DNA of 64,000 nt from Sulfurisoma sediminicola (GTDB lineage: Bacteria; Pseudomonadota; Gammaproteobacteria; Burkholderiales; Rhodocyclaceae), in assembly GCF_003865015.1 (NCBI RefSeq), contig NZ_BHVV01000002.1:310001-374000 (forward strand). Reading direction: 5' to 3'. Every line of letters starts with the position of its first letter. The first letter of the stretch is position 1. A program made the translations under genes and the position numbers. Shown here one piece after another: positions 52,995 to 63,320 of this stretch. A model generated the notes under the pieces. That model saw only the letters and a program-made list of their open reading frames with translations, was not told the origin of the DNA and did no database searches.

Positions 52995-53867
52995 ATGAGC
53001 GCGGCAACCGTAGCCGGCGCGCTGGCGGCCGCGCGCCAGTCCATCCCCATCGTCGAGGCACGGCTGCTGCTGCGCCATGCGCTCGGCGCAAGCGCCGCTT
53101 GGCTCGAGGCGCACCGCGACGATCTCCTGCCGCGCAGCGCGGCGGAAGCCTTCGCCGCGCTGGTCGAGCGCCGCGCCTGCGGCGAGCCGGTGGCCTACCT
53201 GCTGGGCTTCCGCGAGTTCTACGGCCGCGAGTTTTCGGTGACGCCCGACGTGCTGATACCGCGGCCCGAGACCGAACTGCTGGTCGAAATCGGACAGAAA
53301 ATAGTCGGCACCCCAGGGGTACTTCCTGCGGGGCGCGCTGGCGATACGGCGAGTCTGCTCGATCTCGGCACCGGCAGCGGCTGCGTCGCCATCACGCTGG
53401 CGCTGGAACTGCCGCAAGCACGTGTCTCCGCCGCCGACATTTCCGCCGCGGCGCTGGCGGTCGCCCGTGCCAACGCCACGCTGCTCGGCGCCGATGTGAG
53501 CTTCGTCGAGAGCGACTGGCTGGCCTGCTTCGGCGGCCGGCGTTTCGACCTCATCGTCTCCAATCCGCCGTACGTCGCCGCCGGCGATCCGCACCTGAGC
53601 GAGGGCGACTTGCGCTTCGAGCCGCCGTCGGCGCTGGCTTGCGGTGCCGACGGCCTCGACGCGATCCGCCGCATCGTTGCCGACGCATCGCGCCATCTCG
53701 AGGCCGGCGGCTGGCTGCTGCTCGAACACGGCTACGACCAGGCCGACGCCATGCGCGAACTGCTCGCCGCCGCCGGCTTCGCCGACATCGAGCAGCATCG
53801 CGACCTGGCCGGCATCGTCCGCGTATCGGGCGGGCGCTTGACGAAATATCAGGAAGCGCTAAACTAG
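52995..53867 (+). CDS. prmC: release-factor glutamine methyltransferase
   Basis: 290 aa. Methylates the GGQ glutamine of RF1/RF2 with SAM. ATG 52995 (MSAATVAGALAAARQSIPIVEARLLL) is chosen; the open frame upstream crosses the prfA-prmC repeat. PrmC motifs are LIPRPETELLVE, SAM site LLDLGTGSGCVAITLA and catalytic SNPPYVA (about 190). Residues about 102-119 (GQKIVGTPGVLPAGRAGD region) are encoded by an in-frame copy of the dispersed repeat, placed in the linker between the N-terminal helical domain and the methyltransferase fold. Confidence 0.93.
   Translation: MSAATVAGALAAARQSIPIVEARLLLRHALGASAAWLEAHRDDLLPRSAAEAFAALVERRACGEPVAYLLGFREFYGREFSVTPDVLIPRPETELLVEIGQKIVGTPGVLPAGRAGDTASLLDLGTGSGCVAITLALELPQARVSAADISAAALAVARANATLLGADVSFVESDWLACFGGRRFDLIVSNPPYVAAGDPHLSEGDLRFEPPSALACGADGLDAIRRIVADASRHLEAGGWLLLEHGYDQADAMRELLAAAGFADIEQHRDLAGIVRVSGGRLTKYQEALN
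53298..53351 (-). repeat. dispersed repeat, intermediate form (copy j), inside prmC
   Basis: On the + strand AGTCGGCACCCCAGGGGTAC, then CTGCGGGGCGCGCTGGCG and ACGGCG. This matches the reverse complement of copy h with about 30 internal bases missing. It keeps the prmC reading frame open. Confidence 0.7.
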
Positions 53868-53905
53868 TACCTGACAATTTCAATCAACTATTCGGAGTTC
53901 CCCCG

Positions 53906-54229
53906 ATGGACGTCAAAGAAAAGATTCACCAGACCGTGACCGGCAACCCCGTGGTGCTGTTCATGAAGGGCACGCCGCAGTTCCCGCAGTGCGGCTTTTC
54001 GGCCAAGGCCGTGCAGATCCTCAAGGCCTGCGGCGTCGACAAGTTCGCCACCGTCAATGTCCTGACCGAGCCCGAGATCCGCACGGGCATCAAGGACTAC
54101 GCCAACTGGCCGACGATTCCGCAGCTGTTCATCAACGGCGAGTTCATCGGCGGCAGCGACATCATGATGGAGATGTACCAGGCCGGCGAACTGCAGCAGA
54201 AGCTCGAGGGCATCGCAAAGGCGGCCTGA
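53906..54229 (+). CDS. grxD: monothiol glutaredoxin (Grx4/GrxD)
   Basis: 107 aa. The CGFS active site (C29-S32) in KGTPQFPQCGFSAKAV, WPTIPQLFINGEFIGGSDI for glutathione binding, and standard length define the class. Such proteins carry [2Fe-2S] clusters with BolA partners. Begins 38 bases after prmC, end of the hemA operon. Confidence 0.96.
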   Translation: MDVKEKIHQTVTGNPVVLFMKGTPQFPQCGFSAKAVQILKACGVDKFATVNVLTEPEIRTGIKDYANWPTIPQLFINGEFIGGSDIMMEMYQAGELQQKLEGIAKAA

Positions 54230-54235
54230 TCCGCT

Positions 54236-54252
54236 TGATCAGCCGCTGATCA
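54236..54252. terminator. palindromic hairpin between convergent grxD and hydrolase genes
   Basis: TGATCAG-CCG-CTGATCA. The minus-strand hydrolase stop codon lies in one arm. Short and without a T-run, so its function is uncertain. Confidence 0.35.
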
Positions 54253-55200
54253 CTTTGCGGCCGCGGTCGCCCAGACCGCGAGCCCCTGGGCGTCGAGGTC
54301 GAGGTCGAGGCGCCACAATTCCAGAATCTCCTCTTCCGCCAGCGCGACGCCGTGGGCGCGCGCTTCCTCTAGCAGGTAGCCAGCAAGCGCAGTGCGGATC
54401 GTCGGCACCGGATCAGCGCCGGCTGCCGCCTTGACGGCGGCCAGGGTGAGCTTCACGCAATCGTCCATGCGACGCAACATCTGCGCGGCCAGCGGCCGCG
54501 GCGAACCGAGGCGGCTGAAATGCGTGAGGTAGACCGCCTCGGGTTCGAGCGCCATCATGCGCTCGACCGAATCGCGCATGTCGACCGGGTCGAACTGCAC
54601 CGGCGTCGCCGAGGGAAAGACGAAGGCGCGGCCGTCTACGTCGAGCTCGCGGTAGCTGATGCCGAAGGTGTCGCCGGTGAAGATGCCCTTGGCGGCGCGG
54701 TCGTGGATGAACACGTGATGCTTGGCATGGCCGGGGCTGTCGTGGCAGACGAGTTCGCGGTGGCCGAGCTTGATGGTCGTGCCTTCGGTGGCCTCGATGA
54801 TCCGTTCGGCCGCGACCGGCAGCAGCTCGCCGTAGAGCGCGCGTGCCGTCTCGCGGCCATAGACTTCCTCCGTTGCCGCCATCAACCTGGCCGGATCGAT
54901 CATGTGGCGTGCGCCGCGCGGATGCACCACCAGCCTGGCCCCGGGAAAGGTCCGCATCATCGCACCGGCGCCGCCTGCGTGGTCGAGGTGGATGTGGGTG
55001 AGGATGACGTAATCGACCGCGTCCGCCGTCAGGCCGAGCGCAGCGAGTGCCGCCTGAGCGTGCGGCAGGCTGGCGTTGCTGCCGGTGTCGACGAAGGCGG
55101 CGCGGCCGTCGTCCACGACGAGGTGGATGGCTGCCAGCATGTGCCGCACGTAGCCGGCATCGAAGGCATGGATGCCGTTGTGGTAGTCGATCAGATGCAT
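54250..55200 (-). CDS. metallo-beta-lactamase-fold hydrolase
   Basis: 316 aa, no signal peptide. The dimetal motif is LTHIHLDHAGG, followed by HDSPGHAKHH, FTGDTFG and LTHFSRLG, which supply the remaining ligands. Closest in layout to generic MBL/glyoxalase-II-like hydrolases; the roughly 80-residue C-terminal helical extension (MLRRMDDCVKLTLAAVK) is additional. Lies 4 bases after the fructosamine-kinase-like gene and is the last of five packed genes starting at argH. Both it and the kinase may deal with sugar- or carbonyl-damaged metabolites; that is inference. Confidence 0.83.
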   Translation of the reverse strand: MHLIDYHNGIHAFDAGYVRHMLAAIHLVVDDGRAAFVDTGSNASLPHAQAALAALGLTADAVDYVILTHIHLDHAGGAGAMMRTFPGARLVVHPRGARHMIDPARLMAATEEVYGRETARALYGELLPVAAERIIEATEGTTIKLGHRELVCHDSPGHAKHHVFIHDRAAKGIFTGDTFGISYRELDVDGRAFVFPSATPVQFDPVDMRDSVERMMALEPEAVYLTHFSRLGSPRPLAAQMLRRMDDCVKLTLAAVKAAAGADPVPTIRTALAGYLLEEARAHGVALAEEEILELWRLDLDLDAQGLAVWATAAAK

Positions 55201-55204
55201 CGTT

Positions 55205-55981
55205 TCACCCCCGCAGTTCCGCCAGCAGCCGCGCGATCATGCGCTTGGCCTGACCCAGGTAGCCGGCGCCGAAGATGTTGAAGTGGTTGAGGATATGGTA
55301 GAGGTTGTAGAGCGTCTTGCGCGCCTCGTAGCCGGAATCCAGCGGCCAGGCCTCGCGGTAGGCGGCGTAGAAGGACTCGGGGAAGCCGCCGAACAGTTCC
55401 GCCATGGCGATGTCGGCCTCGCGGTCACCGTGATAGCAGGCGGGGTCGAAGACCACGGGCGTGCCATCGGGCAGCATGCCGGCGTTGCCGCCCCAGAAGT
55501 CGCCGTGGAGCAGGCTCGGCACGGGATGGCCATCGACGAAAAAGGCGGCGACCTTCTCGCAAAGCTCCTCGCCGTCCTGCAGCGTCAGTCGGTCCGCGCC
55601 CTTGCTGCGCGCCAGCGCCAGCTGCGGCCGCAGCCGCCGCTCGGCGAAGAAGCGCGGCCAGCTGTCCATCCAGCCGTTCGGTTGCGCTCCGAGGCCGATG
55701 AAGTTGTCGGTGGGCCAGCCGAAGCGTTCGCCGGCATGGCGATGCAGCGCGGCCAGCTGCCGGCCGAGCGTCGCGCCGGCGGTCCGATCGAGCGAACGCA
55801 ATTCGAGGTATTCGAGTTCGAGGAAGGCCTGGCCGTCGGCGTGGCCATGGCGGCCGACTGCGGGAACGCGGACCGTGCCGGTCTCGCGCAGCGCCGCGAG
55901 CCCGGCGACCTCGGCCTCGAACCGCGGCAGGTCCGCTGCGTCGGCGGTCTTGACGAAGGCGCGTTGGAGGAGGGCGTTCAG
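55205..55981 (-). CDS. fructosamine kinase family protein, N-terminus truncated
   Basis: Family motifs are clear: FVKTADAADLPRFEAEVAGL, FGWPTDNFIG, SLLHGDFWGGNAG (catalytic Asp) and VFDPACYHGDREADIAM. No ATG or GTG is available in frame. The kinase upstream is intact to its TGA, and the family's first roughly 35 residues (GGxxN-type nucleotide loop) are absent. The possible start is CTG 55981, which overlaps the upstream TGA as CTGA, like the ATGA junctions elsewhere here, giving 258 aa; TTG 55801 would remove the Lys as well. It may be a pseudogene or a remodelled enzyme. Normal members deglycate ketoamine-modified proteins. Confidence 0.65.
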   Translation of the reverse strand: MNALLQRAFVKTADAADLPRFEAEVAGLAALRETGTVRVPAVGRHGHADGQAFLELEYLELRSLDRTAGATLGRQLAALHRHAGERFGWPTDNFIGLGAQPNGWMDSWPRFFAERRLRPQLALARSKGADRLTLQDGEELCEKVAAFFVDGHPVPSLLHGDFWGGNAGMLPDGTPVVFDPACYHGDREADIAMAELFGGFPESFYAAYREAWPLDSGYEARKTLYNLYHILNHFNIFGAGYLGQAKRMIARLLAELRG

Positions 55982-57279
55982 TTCGAGGCCAGCCGTGCGT
56001 TGGCGATCGACAGTCGCGATGCCATGACCCGGAGGAAGGACTGGTAGAAGTGCATGCGCGTCGCCTCCGAGGCGTGGCGCAGTGCCTGGCCGGCGATGGT
56101 GACGACGCGCGCGGTGGTCTGGGCGATGACGTCGGCGCCGCGCACGTGATGGCCGCCGCCGACCACCGCCATTTCGCCGAACACCTCGCCGGGAGAGAGC
56201 ACGTTGAGGACGCGGCCCTTCTTCACGACGCGCAGCTCGCCCTCGAGCAGGAAGCAGAAGGAGTCGCCGTGCTCGCCGTCCTTCATCACCAGCGTTTCCG
56301 GCGCGACTTCCTCCCAGCGCGAGAAACGCACGACTTCCCAGATCTCGACGTCGGAGAAGTCGTGGAAGAACTCGATGGCGCGCAGCGACTCGAATTTCTC
56401 CGAGTCGGGGAACATGCTCTGGCGCGAGGCGATCTGCTGGTTGCGGAAGGACTGCGCCAGGTCGTGGGCGAACTCCTCCCAGGTGGCATAGCGGGCGTCG
56501 AGTTCCTTCTGCATGGCGCGGGCGACGATGGCGTCGAGGCTGGGCGGCAGATCGGCGCGGAAGGTCGAGGGCGGCGGTGCGTCCGAGTTACAGATCGCGT
56601 AGATCATGCCGAAGTTGTTGTTGGCGTTGAACGGCAGCCGCCCGGTGAGCAACTGGTACATCACCACGCCGAGCGAATAGATGTCGGTCTGGTGGGTGAG
56701 CGGCATCTCGCGCACCTGCTGCGGCGACATGTAGGCCGGCGAGCCGACGCCCGAAACCTGGGTGCGCGTCTCGTCGCCGGTGCTCTGGATCGCCGCGCCG
56801 AAATCGGAAATCTTGATGTCGCCGCCCGTGCCGGAGAGCAGGATGTTGGCCGGCTTGATGTCACGGTGGGTGATGCCCATGCGGAAGGCGTAGTCGAGCG
56901 CGCGGGTGCATTTGAAGATGATCTCGACCAGGCGCTCCACCGGCAGCAGGTTGTCGGCGCGGCAGAACTGCTCGAGGGTGCCGCCGGCGACGTACTCCAT
57001 GACGATGTAGCTGTGCTCGTCGCTGCCTTCCTCGGCCATCACCGCGTCGAAGATCTGCACGATGTGCGGGTGGAACAGCTTGCCGGCGAGCGAGGCCTCG
57101 TTGATCAGGAGGTGGCGATAGACCTTGCCCTTCTCCCGATCCTTGAGGACGTCGGCGAAGATGAGCTTGATCGCCACTTCGCGATTGGCGAAGGAGTCGT
57201 AGCCGAGGTAGACGGTGGAGGTCGCGCCCTCGCCCAGCTTGCCGCGGATCTCGTATTTGCCGATGCGTTCGATGCTCAT
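55978..57279 (-). CDS. Ser/Thr protein kinase with C-terminal cyclic-nucleotide-binding domain (1)
   Basis: 433 aa. Kinase domain about 1-265: GEGATSTVYLGYD, VAIKLIF, THRDIKPANILL, ISDFGAA, GSPAYMSPQQV. Linker about 265-305, then a Crp-like cyclic-nucleotide-binding domain (about 305-425) with the phosphate-binding cassette FGEMAVV followed by VRGADV. No membrane helix. It is paralogous along its full length to the next gene upstream. Starts 7 bases after that gene's stop. The layout recalls eukaryotic cGMP-dependent kinase in reverse order. Confidence 0.9.
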   Translation of the reverse strand: MSIERIGKYEIRGKLGEGATSTVYLGYDSFANREVAIKLIFADVLKDREKGKVYRHLLINEASLAGKLFHPHIVQIFDAVMAEEGSDEHSYIVMEYVAGGTLEQFCRADNLLPVERLVEIIFKCTRALDYAFRMGITHRDIKPANILLSGTGGDIKISDFGAAIQSTGDETRTQVSGVGSPAYMSPQQVREMPLTHQTDIYSLGVVMYQLLTGRLPFNANNNFGMIYAICNSDAPPPSTFRADLPPSLDAIVARAMQKELDARYATWEEFAHDLAQSFRNQQIASRQSMFPDSEKFESLRAIEFFHDFSDVEIWEVVRFSRWEEVAPETLVMKDGEHGDSFCFLLEGELRVVKKGRVLNVLSPGEVFGEMAVVGGGHHVRGADVIAQTTARVVTIAGQALRHASEATRMHFYQSFLRVMASRLSIANARLASN

Positions 57280-57286
57280 GCGTCGC

Positions 57287-58569
<1,283 letters not shown>

Positions 58570-58570
<1 letters not shown>

Positions 58571-59964
58571 CACAGACTTTTGCGCAGGCGTGCGATCGCG
58601 GCGCGCACCTGCACCGGCGCGGTGCCGCCGATGTGGTCGCGTGCGGCCAGCGAGCCCTCGACGGTGAGCACGGCGAAGACCTCCTCGCCGATCAGCTTTG
58701 AAAAGGCCTGCAACTCGGCCAGCGTCAGGTCGGCGAGGTCACAGCCGCGCTTCTCCGCTGCCTGCACCGCGCGCGCCACGGCCTCGTGGGCATCGCGGAA
58801 GGGCAGGCCCTTCTTTACCAGGTAGTCGGCGAGGTCGGTGGCGGTGGCGTAGCCCTGCTTCAGCGCGGCGCGCATCGCCTCCGGCTTGACCTTGATGCCC
58901 GGCACCATCTCGGCGAAGACGCGCAGGGTGTCGATCAGCGTGTCGGCCGTGTCGAATAGCGGTTCCTTGTCTTCCTGGTTGTCCTTGTTGTAGGCCAGCG
59001 GCTGGCCCTTCATCAGCGTCAAGAGCCCCATCAGGTGGCCGAAGACGCGGCCGCTCTTGCCGCGCGCGAGTTCCGGCACGTCCGGGTTCTTCTTCTGCGG
59101 CATGATCGACGAGCCGGTGGTGAAACGATCGGCGAGGTCGATGAAACCGACGCGCGGGCTCATCCAGAGGATCAGTTCCTCCGACAGCCGCGACAGGTGC
59201 ACCATCACCAGCGAAGCGGCGGCGGTGAACTCGATGGCGAAGTCGCGGTCCGACACCGCGTCGAGCGAGTTCTCGCAGACGGCTTCGAAGCCGAGCTGCT
59301 CGGCCACGAACTCCCGGTCGATGGGGAAGGTGGTGCCGGCCAGCGCGGCGGCGCCCAGCGGCAGGCGATTGGTGCGGCGGCGGCAGTCGGCGAAGCGTTC
59401 GCGGTCGCGGCGCATCATCTCGACGTAGGCGAGCAGGTGGTGGCCGAAGGTGATCGGCTGCGCCACCTGCAGGTGGGTGAAGCCGGGCAGTGGCGTCGCG
59501 GCGTGCTGCTCGGCGGTGTCGATGAGCGCGCGGATGAAGTCGGCCAGCAGGCCGTCGATGGCGTCGATGGTGTCGCGCAGCCACAGGCGGATGTCGGTGG
59601 CGACCTGGTCGTTGCGCGAGCGGCCGGTGTGCAGGCGCTTGCCGGCATCGCCGACCAGGGCGGTCAGGCGCTTCTCGATGTTTAGATGGACATCCTCGTC
59701 GTCGAGGTTCCAGTTGAATTCACCGCGCTCGATCTCGCCGCGGATCCGCTCCATGCCCCGCTCGATGGCGGCGAGGTCGGCGGCTGCGATGATGTTCTGC
59801 TGCGCCAGCATCCTGGCGTGGGCGAGCGAGCCGCGGATGTCCTGCAGCGCCATGCGGCGGTCGAAGAAGACCGATGCCGTGTAGCGTTTGACCAACTCCG
59901 AGACCGGTTCGGTGAAACGGCCGGACCAGGTCGACGTGGTGGACGTGCCGGCTGACTCTGACAT
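58570..59964 (-). CDS. argH: argininosuccinate lyase
   Basis: 464 aa, the last step of arginine synthesis (argininosuccinate to arginine and fumarate). The superfamily signature [15 protein letters not shown] is present, plus [16 protein letters not shown] and [16 protein letters not shown]. Divergent from the AlgZ-like kinase with 39 bases between starts, as in many beta/gammaproteobacteria. Its stop overlaps the first of two kinase genes, so the housekeeping promoter may drive the kinase cluster. Confidence 0.97.
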
Positions 59965-60003
59965 AATGAAAATTCCGGAAATTCAGTGGGTTTCTGAGAC
60001 TTC

Positions 60004-61011
60004 GTGAGCGAAAGTATACGGGAAAACGGGCCGTTCCCCCGCCTGCCTGACTGTTGCAACCTCGGCATCTGGCTGCGGGTGTTGCTCGCCGTCAACCTCG
60101 GCGGGCTGGCGGTCGCCTTCGCCCGCGCCGCGGCAAGCAGCCTGCTGGGGGAATTCATGGCGCTGGCGGCGCTGCTCGAACCCGTCGTGCTGGCCAGTCT
60201 GCTGGCGCTGTGCGTGGCGCAGCGCTTCCTGATGCGCCTCGACCCGCGCGCGGCAGCGGCAGTCGTCCTCGCGATCGTGCTGGCGCTGACGGCGCTGTTC
60301 CACGCGCTGTTCATGACCCTCGGCGGCAGCCAGCTCTGGCGTGCCCTGACCTGGGCGGGGCTGGGCACGCTGCTGCTGCTCGGCTACTTCGACCTGCGCG
60401 CCCGCGCCCAGTTGCCGGCGCTGGCCGAGGCGCGGCTGCTGGCGCTGACCTCCCGCATCCGCCCGCACTTCCTGTTCAACTCGATCAATGCCGTGCTCGG
60501 CGTGCTGCGCAGCGACCCGCGCCGCGCCGAGCGTGCCCTCGAGGGAATGGCCGATCTGTTCCGCGCCCTGATGCGCGACAACCGCGAGCTGGTGCCGCTG
60601 TCCGACGAACTGGCGCTGGCGCGGCAATACCTCGACCTGGAGAAGCTGCGTCTCGGCGAACGCCTGCAGGTGCGCTGGGAGATCGACTCCTGTCCGGTCG
60701 ATACGCTGGTGCCGCCGCTGATGCTGCAGCCGCTGCTCGAGAATGCCGTCTACCACGGCATCGAGCCGGCCGAGCATCCGGGCGAGCTGCTGGTGCGCAT
60801 GGCCGGCGACCCGGGAAAGGACGGGCGCATGATCGTCGAGATATCCAATCCGCTCGTCGCCGGCGGCGACCATCAGCGCGGCAACCGCATGGCGCTGGCC
60901 AACATCCGCGAGCGGCTGATGTTGTATTACGATCTGGAAGCGCGCCTCGAGATCGCCGAGCGCGACGGCCGCTACACCGTGCACATCATCATCCCCAATC
61001 GCCGGCAATGA
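60004..61011 (+). CDS. LytS/AlgZ-type sensor histidine kinase
   Basis: 335 aa from GTG 60004. Four hydrophobic helices (about 20-130), then the His_kinase domain with phospho-His in ALTSRIRPHFLFNSINAVLG and an HATPase with QPLLENAVYHGIEP and NIRERL. Family of AlgZ (FimS), which signals without a periplasmic sensor domain. Stop overlaps the regulator start (ATGA). The neighbouring argH is the usual position for algZ-algR. Confidence 0.9.
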   Translation: MSESIRENGPFPRLPDCCNLGIWLRVLLAVNLGGLAVAFARAAASSLLGEFMALAALLEPVVLASLLALCVAQRFLMRLDPRAAAAVVLAIVLALTALFHALFMTLGGSQLWRALTWAGLGTLLLLGYFDLRARAQLPALAEARLLALTSRIRPHFLFNSINAVLGVLRSDPRRAERALEGMADLFRALMRDNRELVPLSDELALARQYLDLEKLRLGERLQVRWEIDSCPVDTLVPPLMLQPLLENAVYHGIEPAEHPGELLVRMAGDPGKDGRMIVEISNPLVAGGDHQRGNRMALANIRERLMLYYDLEARLEIAERDGRYTVHIIIPNRRQ

Positions 61012-61784
61012 ATCCCCTCCGTCTCCTGCTCGTCGATGACGAGGTACCCGCCCGCGCCCGCCTGCGCGACCTGCTCGGCGACATCGCCGCCGAGCTGCCG
61101 ACCGAGGTGGTGGCCGAGGCCGGTGACGGCATCGCGGCGCTCGAGCGCATCGAGGCGCTTGCGCCCGGCGCCATCGACATCGCGCTGATCGACATCCGCA
61201 TGCCGCGCATGGATGGCATCGAACTGGCGCAGCACCTGGCCCGCCTGCCGCAGCCGCCGGCAGTGATCTTCGCCACGGCCTACGACCAGTACGCCGTCAA
61301 GGCCTTCGAGCTCAATGCCATCGACTATCTGCTGAAGCCGGTGCGCGCCGAGCGACTCGCCGCCGCGCTGAAGAAAGCCGGCCCGGCGTCGCTGCCGTAC
61401 GCGGCCCTGCGCCAGCTGGCGCCGGAGGGACGCCGCCACCTGCGCTGCCCCGAGCGCGGCCGCGTGCTGCTGGTGCCGGTGGCCGATGTGCTCTACTTCA
61501 AGGCCGAGCAGAAGTACGTGACGGCGCGCACCGCCGAACGCGAATACCTGCTCGAGGAATCGCTGACCCAACTGGAACAGGAATTCGCCGCGCGCCTCGT
61601 CCGCATCCACCGCAACTGCCTGGTCGCGCGCGATGCGGTCATCGGCTGTGCCCGCGAACCGGTTGCCGGGGCGGAGGGCGAGCCGCCCGAACTGCATTGG
61701 ACACTGGCGCTCGAGGGCGTACCCGAACACCTGGTGGTCAGCCGCCGCCAGTGGGCCCAGGTCAAGGCGCTCCTCGGCATCTGA
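61008..61784 (+). CDS. LytTR-family response regulator (AlgR-like)
   Basis: 258 aa. Receiver domain: LLLVDDEVPARARL, phospho-Asp in IALIDIRMPRMDGIE, FATAYDQYAVKAF and LLKPV. LytTR DNA-binding domain (about 145-255): LLVPVADVLYFKAEQKYVTA, LEQEFAARLVRIHRNCLVA. AlgR-type regulators control surface polysaccharide, pili or metabolism depending on the species. Its gene is followed by a long repeat copy. Confidence 0.92.
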   Translation: MNPLRLLLVDDEVPARARLRDLLGDIAAELPTEVVAEAGDGIAALERIEALAPGAIDIALIDIRMPRMDGIELAQHLARLPQPPAVIFATAYDQYAVKAFELNAIDYLLKPVRAERLAAALKKAGPASLPYAALRQLAPEGRRHLRCPERGRVLLVPVADVLYFKAEQKYVTARTAEREYLLEESLTQLEQEFAARLVRIHRNCLVARDAVIGCAREPVAGAEGEPPELHWTLALEGVPEHLVVSRRQWAQVKALLGI

Positions 61785-61786
61785 AG

Positions 61787-61880
61787 CGCCGCGCCGTCCC
61801 GCCAGCGCGCCCCGCAGGTGCCGCGAAGCAAATCCCCTTGCGGGAATGTACCCTTGGGGTGCCGACTTTTCGGCGAATCT
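61787..61880 (+). repeat. dispersed repeat, long form (copy h)
   Basis: CCGTCCCGCCAGCG, then an internal part containing CCCCGCAGG, CCGCGAAGCAAAT, CCCCTTGCGGGAAT and GTACCCTTGGGGTG, then CCGACTTTTC. The outer segments are joined directly in the short copies (a, c, e, i). The end of the element marks the 3' end of a small minus-strand gene. Confidence 0.75.
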
Positions 61881-62085
61881 AGGCCTGACGCTGCCGACGG
61901 TGGGACAGGCAGCCGCCGCACATGCACAGGCAGATGCCGCCCAGCAGCAGGGCCCCCAGGCCGACGGCCAGCGCCGCGATGCCATGGGCCGCGCCCAGGC
62001 CGCTCACGCTCAGCAGGGTGGCGATGCCGAGCACCAATCCGAGCACCGCGAAAACGAGGTTGATCGAGAAGAAAGCGGTTTTCAT
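61879..62085 (-). CDS. small two-helix membrane protein with Cys-rich end
   Basis: 68 aa behind AAGGGGAATG. Helix 1 is about residues 5-28, helix 2 about 34-55, followed by ICLCMCGGCLSHRRQRQA with four Cys and basic residues. Could bind a metal or form disulfides or thioethers at the membrane; family not recognised. Divergent from the LysR gene, which may regulate it. Confidence 0.6.
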   Translation of the reverse strand: MKTAFFSINLVFAVLGLVLGIATLLSVSGLGAAHGIAALAVGLGALLLGGICLCMCGGCLSHRRQRQA

Positions 62086-62208
62086 GACATTCCCCTTCGC
62101 TCCATTTGGAAAGCTGCGCCTCTACTGAGGCCTCGGTGCTACCATAAGCAGAATGGTGCGACGCAACAAGCGATCAATTTTCACCCGACGCACAAGAAAA
62201 TCTCACCC

Positions 62209-63180
62209 ATGACCTATCGCCTGCCGCCGCTGAATGCCCTGCGCGCCTTCGAGGTCGCCGCGCGCCATCTCAGCTTCAAGAACGCGGCGCAGGAACTCTC
62301 CGTCACGCCGACCGCGATCAGCCATCAGATCAGGATGCTCGAGGACTTCCTCGGTCTGGCGCTGTTTCGCCGGCTGACGCGATCGCTGGAACTGACGCCG
62401 GAAGGCGAGGCCATGCTGCCGAAGGTGCGCGAGGGGCTCGAATGCTTCGCGGCCGCCGTGGAAAGCGCGCGCGTGCAGGTGGCGCAGGAAAGGCTGATCG
62501 TCGTCGCCCCACCGTCCTTCGCCACGCGCTGGCTGGTGCCGCGCCTGAAGGGGTTCTCCCAGGCGGCGCCGGGAGTGGAACTGCACCTGGTCAGTTCCCT
62601 GAATGCCATCGACGGCGAGCAGCCAGGTGCGGCACGAATATTCGACAGCATCGACTTGCGCGAGGAAGAGTCGCAGGTCGCCATCTGCTTCGGCACCGGG
62701 GACTACGCCGGCCTTCACGTCGACCGGATCCTGTCCTCCGGCTACTTCGCCGTCTGCAGCCCCAGGCTCATGGAAGGTCCGCATCCCCTTCGGGAACCCG
62801 CGGACATCCGCTTCCACGCCCTGATCCATGACGACACCATCGCCAACGAGCGGGCCCGCCCGAGCTGGGAAGAGTGGCTGCGCCTGGCCGGTGTGACTGG
62901 CGTCGACGCCAGCGCCGGTCCCCACTTCCGCGACTCCGGCCTGGCCCTGGTAGCTGCCATCGATGGCATGGGCATCGCGCTCGCGTCGAGGCCGCTGGCG
63001 GCCACCGAGGTCGCGGCGGGACGACTCGTGTCCCCCTTCAAGATATCTGTCCAGCACAACTACGCCTACTACCTGGTGACCCCGGAAGCGATCTCCGCCC
63101 GACCGGCGGTCGAAGCCTTCCGCCGCTGGCTGCTGGCCGAGGCTTCCGCCATGGAAGAGTTCTGCAGATCCCACTGCTGA
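62209..63180 (+). CDS. LysR-family transcriptional regulator (GcvA-like)
   Basis: 323 aa. Winged helix about 1-65 with LPPLNALRAFEVAARHLSFK and NAAQELSVTPTAISHQIRMLEDFLG, typical of the GcvA subgroup. The effector-binding domain is about 95-305 (LIVVAPPSFATRWLVPRL). The nearest divergent target is the 68-aa membrane protein; the sequence gives no hint of ligand. Start ATG 62209 (MTYRLPPLN). Confidence 0.9.
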   Translation: MTYRLPPLNALRAFEVAARHLSFKNAAQELSVTPTAISHQIRMLEDFLGLALFRRLTRSLELTPEGEAMLPKVREGLECFAAAVESARVQVAQERLIVVAPPSFATRWLVPRLKGFSQAAPGVELHLVSSLNAIDGEQPGAARIFDSIDLREEESQVAICFGTGDYAGLHVDRILSSGYFAVCSPRLMEGPHPLREPADIRFHALIHDDTIANERARPSWEEWLRLAGVTGVDASAGPHFRDSGLALVAAIDGMGIALASRPLAATEVAAGRLVSPFKISVQHNYAYYLVTPEAISARPAVEAFRRWLLAEASAMEEFCRSHC

Positions 63181-63320
63181 GCGCAGGGCTGGCTTCGTGC
63201 TTTGGCGTATCGGTACGGCCGAGCAACAGGCACGAGGGGGATGTCGCAGTTCGGCCAGAAGCGGAAGTGGGCTGAGGCACCGAAAAGCAGACGTTGTGTA
63301 CAGAATGGAGTTTGGAAATC

